Shown here piece by piece: positions 61,183-64,000 of a DNA stretch of 64,000 nt. The stretch covers positions 32,253-96,252 of the forward strand of contig JAFTWA010000005.1 of the NCBI GenBank assembly GCA_017465565.1, given 5' to 3'. The notes under the pieces are model-generated. The model was not told the DNA's origin. It did not search any database and was given only the letters and a program-made list of their open reading frames with translations. The DNA is from Tyzzerella sp. Its GTDB lineage: Bacteria > Bacillota > Clostridia > Lachnospirales > Lachnospiraceae. Positions within the stretch are counted from its first letter, which is position 1; every line of letters starts with the position of its first letter. A program made the position numbers and the translations under genes.

Positions 61183-61653
61183 CTATTCTTCCTCGAATCC
61201 TACTTCTTCTGCAACTTCTTCTGCTTCTACTACAACTTCATCTTCTTCGAAAATACTGTCCGCAACTTTCGCACCACATTTTGAACAGAAAGCGGCTCCA
61301 GCATCTACATGAGCCTTACACTCCGGGCAAACCTCTTTACCTTTGAGCTCAGCTATTTCTTCATTCATTTCTACAATTGAAGTTTCTCTTTCTTTGATTG
61401 CTTCGCAAAGCTCTTTAAATCTTTCATCAACCTCTTCACCTTTTTTGAAGCTTTCATAAATCATCTTACCCATGTCAGTAAGATCTCTTTCATTATTCTT
61501 TTCCATAGTACGGATTTGGTTCTTAATCTTTTGCACTTCTACAGTTTGTTCTGTTTTCTTTGCTACAACATCAACTGCCTCCTCCGTTTTCTTTGCTACA
61601 ATCTCTGCTTTCTCTGAAATAATATTTTTTAAATTTCCAAAAAAGTCTGCCAT
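61183..61653 (-). CDS. Coiled-coil zinc-ribbon protein
   Basis: The 156-residue cytosolic protein has an N-terminal long coiled coil with repeated AKKTEEAVDVVAKKTEQ (about 15-45), a second helical segment (about 50-105), a zinc ribbon CPECKAHVDAGAAFCSKCG (about 110-128) and an acidic tail (about 130-156, V/E-rich). No catalytic motif is seen. It is directly upstream of the LspA-like gene and 22 bp downstream of the protease gene. Confidence 0.75.
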   Translation of the reverse strand: MADFFGNLKNIISEKAEIVAKKTEEAVDVVAKKTEQTVEVQKIKNQIRTMEKNNERDLTDMGKMIYESFKKGEEVDERFKELCEAIKERETSIVEMNEEIAELKGKEVCPECKAHVDAGAAFCSKCGAKVADSIFEEDEVVVEAEEVAEEVGFEEE

Positions 61654-61675
61654 AATATGTTTCTCCTTTCTTCTG

Positions 61676-63379
61676 TCAAATTCGCCTTATTGTCTCAAAT
61701 GTATTGTACACGTTTAAACGACCATACCCCCATTCCCGGTTCGGATAATCTATATTCGGTGTTTTTTCGGTTCCTAGAACCAGTAGATTTCGAACCTGTG
61801 AGGAATCAATGGTTTTCTGTTGTAAACGATACACGACCCACTCCATAATAAGAGCTGCTGCTCCAGCCGTAATCCCTGCTGCAATGCTGGAACCTGTTCT
61901 CGCAACAAACTGCCCCCGCGCCGCAAGCCCAGTTACATTCACGCCTGGTGCTGCAAAATCCGGCTTAATTCTTTCACTTCTAGTATAGCCTCTTCCCGAC
62001 TGAATGGCAATAGAATTGTTATTTCCATCGTAAAATCCGACTGTCATTCCCGATAAAGTACTGCCTGGTTCTGTAATCGTATAATCAGGGTTTGATTGCA
62101 GAAAATAGACCTCTCCCTCCAGAAATTCGGTAACTGGAAGCCACATGTGAAACTGCCCTTCCTCAACTTGTACTGGCTCCACAATCACCTTCCAGATTCC
62201 TGCTGTTGGATTCTGAACCCGGAAAAAAACAAGTTCCGCATTCAGTCTTTCTACAAACACCTTATAATCAATGGAAATCGTAGTCCGCTCCAACACAAAA
62301 GTGTAACTATCTGTTTCTTCACTGCGAATTGGAAAGCGATACGTTCGCTCTCCACTCGGCGATTGAACTGATACTGCCAGTAGATTAAGCGGGTCAGACC
62401 AGAGTTCCATGCAAAATCCCGAAACTCCCTCGGACACTCTGATTTCCACTTCTTTTACGTCATTTACATTTTCAGCAATGCCAAGATAATGGTGTCTCTG
62501 GTTCGCTTCGTTTCCCCCGCCAATTACTACTGCCCGATTTGCAATATTTGCATAAATATCAAGCTGACCCGCAAGTGGTGAATTTGCCGCATGGCTCCCC
62601 ATGTTGGTTCCTAGTGCTATGCAGATAATAAGAGGTAATCCAAGTCTATCTGCCAATTGGTTTAAATAAGTAATTCCAAGCATAATATCATTTTCCTGAT
62701 AACAGGGAGCATCTGTGCGAATCAAATAAAAATCTTTCAGATACTGCTTTGCGGGTTTTAATTTCACAACTGCAATCTGTGAATCTGGAGCAGCCCCCAG
62801 AAACTGGTTTTCCTCATTCGCGCCGCCTGCTGCTATACTTGTTAAAAATGTTCCATGTCCATTTTCATCCCTGCTTGGCACAACTTCCAAGGGTGTCTCG
62901 CTTCGAAGTGCTTCGTCAATCTGCGCACTACTATACTCGGTTCCATAAAACATACCTTCTGGAGGCGTTCCTTCCTGAATTGTCTGGTCCCAGAGTCCTG
63001 CAATACGGGTACTTCCATCCAAGTTACGGAAAATCTGATTCTGATAGTCGATTCCCGTGTCTACAAATCCAATTAGCACACCAGTTCCCTGTAGTTCCAG
63101 CGTCGGATAATTCTGTACTTGGAGAATTCCTGCCTGCTGCAGTGCCTCCATATCCAAAAGTGTAAAACATTTTGGGACAGAATTATAGGGGTATCTGTCA
63201 AATTGAATCGGATCCGCCTGTTCTCGCTCCACATAAATACTTTTGTAAAACTCCCCCATCTCCTGGTCGCAGGTCTCACCTGGAAATCTTTCTGCAAAGG
63301 TATCCTCCTGCAGCTCACTCACAATAAAATCACGGTAGTCTTCTGATAAAATTCGTTCACGACATACATCTATTGGCAT
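61676..63379 (-). CDS. Csp-like S8 subtilase
   Basis: The 567-residue subtilisin-fold protein has the catalytic triad motifs FVDTGID (Asp, about 104), ENGHGTFLTS (His, about 172) and RTGSSIAAGITAG (Ser, about 503), with a large inserted beta-domain (about 300-445). The start MPIDVCRERILSEDYRDFIV and this insertion resemble CspB-type germination proteases of Clostridia. There is no signal peptide. All triad residues are present, so it should be active; a role in spore germination is inferred from the family. Confidence 0.85.
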   Translation of the reverse strand: MPIDVCRERILSEDYRDFIVSELQEDTFAERFPGETCDQEMGEFYKSIYVEREQADPIQFDRYPYNSVPKCFTLLDMEALQQAGILQVQNYPTLELQGTGVLIGFVDTGIDYQNQIFRNLDGSTRIAGLWDQTIQEGTPPEGMFYGTEYSSAQIDEALRSETPLEVVPSRDENGHGTFLTSIAAGGANEENQFLGAAPDSQIAVVKLKPAKQYLKDFYLIRTDAPCYQENDIMLGITYLNQLADRLGLPLIICIALGTNMGSHAANSPLAGQLDIYANIANRAVVIGGGNEANQRHHYLGIAENVNDVKEVEIRVSEGVSGFCMELWSDPLNLLAVSVQSPSGERTYRFPIRSEETDSYTFVLERTTISIDYKVFVERLNAELVFFRVQNPTAGIWKVIVEPVQVEEGQFHMWLPVTEFLEGEVYFLQSNPDYTITEPGSTLSGMTVGFYDGNNNSIAIQSGRGYTRSERIKPDFAAPGVNVTGLAARGQFVARTGSSIAAGITAGAAALIMEWVVYRLQQKTIDSSQVRNLLVLGTEKTPNIDYPNREWGYGRLNVYNTFETIRRI

Positions 63380-63431
63380 AAAACTCTCTCTATCGTTTTA
63401 TTTATTATATATGCTATTCCACAATAAAAGT

Positions 63432-63469
63432 AAAGTGCATAAGTTACTTGTAACTTACACACTTTACAC
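63432..63469 (-). terminator. Probable terminator of Rpn-family gene
   Basis: GTAAAGTG...TAAGTTAC pairs with GTAACTTA...CACTTTAC around a short loop; CTTTTATT follows on the minus strand. Confidence 0.65.
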
Positions 63470-63486
63470 CTTCCAATTAATTATCT

Positions 63487-64000
63487 CTATTCCTTCTTGG
63501 TAGCCAAAGATTTCCAATACTCAATCTCTGCATCCTTCTCCTGGAGCTGTGCATCCTTTTCCTGAAGCTGCGTATCCTTCTCTTGAAGCTGTGCATCCTT
63601 CTCCTGAAGCTGTGTATCCTTCTCTTGAAGCTGCACATCCTTCTCCTGAAGCTGCACCTTCTGACTGTCAATTTCATCCTGCATCTCATCTATCATATAC
63701 TGTACAGTATTTTTATCCAATTGCTGCAATTCCTTTGAAAACATCTCCATCACCCTTTCGGTATTCAGGCACAGATTATACACATCCTCATACATCGCTC
63801 TAAACTCCGGATATTCTTCAATCAGCCACACAATCACTTCCGGGTCGTCCGATGACAAGAAAATAAACCATGCCTCCAACTTGTTTCTTATACCATAATT
63901 GTGATAAATTTTCCTCACATTGTCAAGTGGAATAAACAAAAACTCCTGCAGTAATTCCACCTCTACTCCGGTGTCTGTCTTCTGTTTGCTTCGATGGATA
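63487..64000 (-). CDS. Rpn-family nuclease/transposase-like protein, 3' part
   Basis: The open frame continues beyond the right window edge; upstream codons read HRSKQKTDTGVEVELLQEF, so the GTG at 63960 is internal. The visible 171 codons match the helical C-terminal half of Rpn/PD-(D/E)XK recombination-promoting nucleases: NKLEAWFIFLSSDDPEVI and YPEFRAMYEDVYNL. The nuclease core would lie outside the window. The final 50 residues are heptad repeats QLQEKD followed by a short helix, predicting a coiled coil. Confidence 0.8.
   Translation of the reverse strand, partial: IHRSKQKTDTGVEVELLQEFLFIPLDNVRKIYHNYGIRNKLEAWFIFLSSDDPEVIVWLIEEYPEFRAMYEDVYNLCLNTERVMEMFSKELQQLDKNTVQYMIDEMQDEIDSQKVQLQEKDVQLQEKDTQLQEKDAQLQEKDTQLQEKDAQLQEKDAEIEYWKSLATKKE
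63530..63658 (-). repeat. 21-bp tandem repeat encoding heptads
   Basis: Six 21-bp units, each encoding QLQEKD plus A, T or V, lie in tandem with only a few third-base and A/T/V changes. The near-identity at DNA level allows slippage in 21-bp steps, which keeps the frame and would lengthen or shorten the coiled coil. Confidence 0.85.

Noticed and set aside
1-64000. CRISPR arrays, prophage, intact insertion sequences, rRNA or tRNA genes
   Set aside because: No spaced direct repeats of suitable length, transposase genes with terminal repeats, structural phage genes or cloverleaf/rRNA sequences were seen on reading the window.

Overview
The window looks like chromosomal DNA of a low-GC Gram-positive anaerobe of the class Clostridia, most likely a gut Lachnospiraceae. 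The signs are strong AGGAGG ribosome sites, a PASTA-domain Ser/Thr kinase, a meso-diaminopimelate-type MurE, a Csp-like subtilase, an Rpn-family nuclease and a SipW/TasA-type secretion cluster. Genus cannot be fixed from the sequence alone. I see no rRNA, tRNA, CRISPR array, intact insertion sequence or prophage.

1-12.7 kb (minus strand) is a conserved housekeeping run: murE, priA, def, fmt, a zinc peptidase, rsmB, rlmN, stp, prkC, rsgA, rpe and the start of thiN, mostly overlapping or a few bases apart. 12.7-23.6 kb is mixed accessory DNA: a flavin reductase-rubredoxin fusion, an AEC transporter, DNA polymerase IV, an ECF S-component fused in an operon to a kinase-like protein behind a structured leader, a hicAB toxin-antitoxin pair with a perfect operator palindrome, an M42 peptidase, and a small pair resembling an orphan toxin/immunity module.

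23.7-31.9 kb is the most striking accessory region. A minus-strand operon encodes two SipW-like signal peptidases and a set of TasA/camelysin-like surface proteins with the matching signal peptides. Upstream lies a 268-bp segment bounded by near-perfect 20-bp inverted repeats, carrying a one-directional intrinsic terminator, and then a tyrosine recombinase gene. This has the architecture of a phase-variation switch for the matrix/fibre operon. Decayed genes (a HipA-like kinase and a Cys-rich phage-type protein) flank it.

31.8-40 kb holds a ferredoxin-like aldo/keto reductase, a VTC-DUF4956-beta-helix lipoprotein cluster, a metal-exporter-like protein and clpB under a CIRCE/HrcA operator. 40-48.3 kb is a sulfur and aromatic amino-acid region: cysE, a tryptophan T-box-controlled TrpB-like gene, a homocysteine methyltransferase/MTHFR fusion, a Cys/Met PLP enzyme, a LysR regulator and cysK. 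cysE and cysK each have a 25-codon leader peptide gene containing Cys-Cys-Cys, followed by mutually exclusive hairpins ending in an intrinsic terminator. This appears to be a ribosome-stalling cysteine attenuator present in two copies.

48.3-50.5 kb is a PadR-DUF1700-DUF4097 envelope-stress-type operon with two palindromic operators and a decayed ABC-2 permease upstream. 50.5-60.7 kb is an alpha-glucan/maltose block: a PTS permease, an endonuclease/exonuclease/phosphatase-family protein that fits maltose-6'-phosphate phosphatase, 4-alpha-glucanotransferase, glycogen phosphorylase, a divergent LacI regulator and a GPH symporter; the divergent promoter region has TTGCAT hexamers phased at 11 bp. 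60.7-64 kb has an LspA-like protein, a zinc-ribbon protein, a Csp-like subtilase and the 3' part of an Rpn-family gene with a 21-bp tandem repeat.
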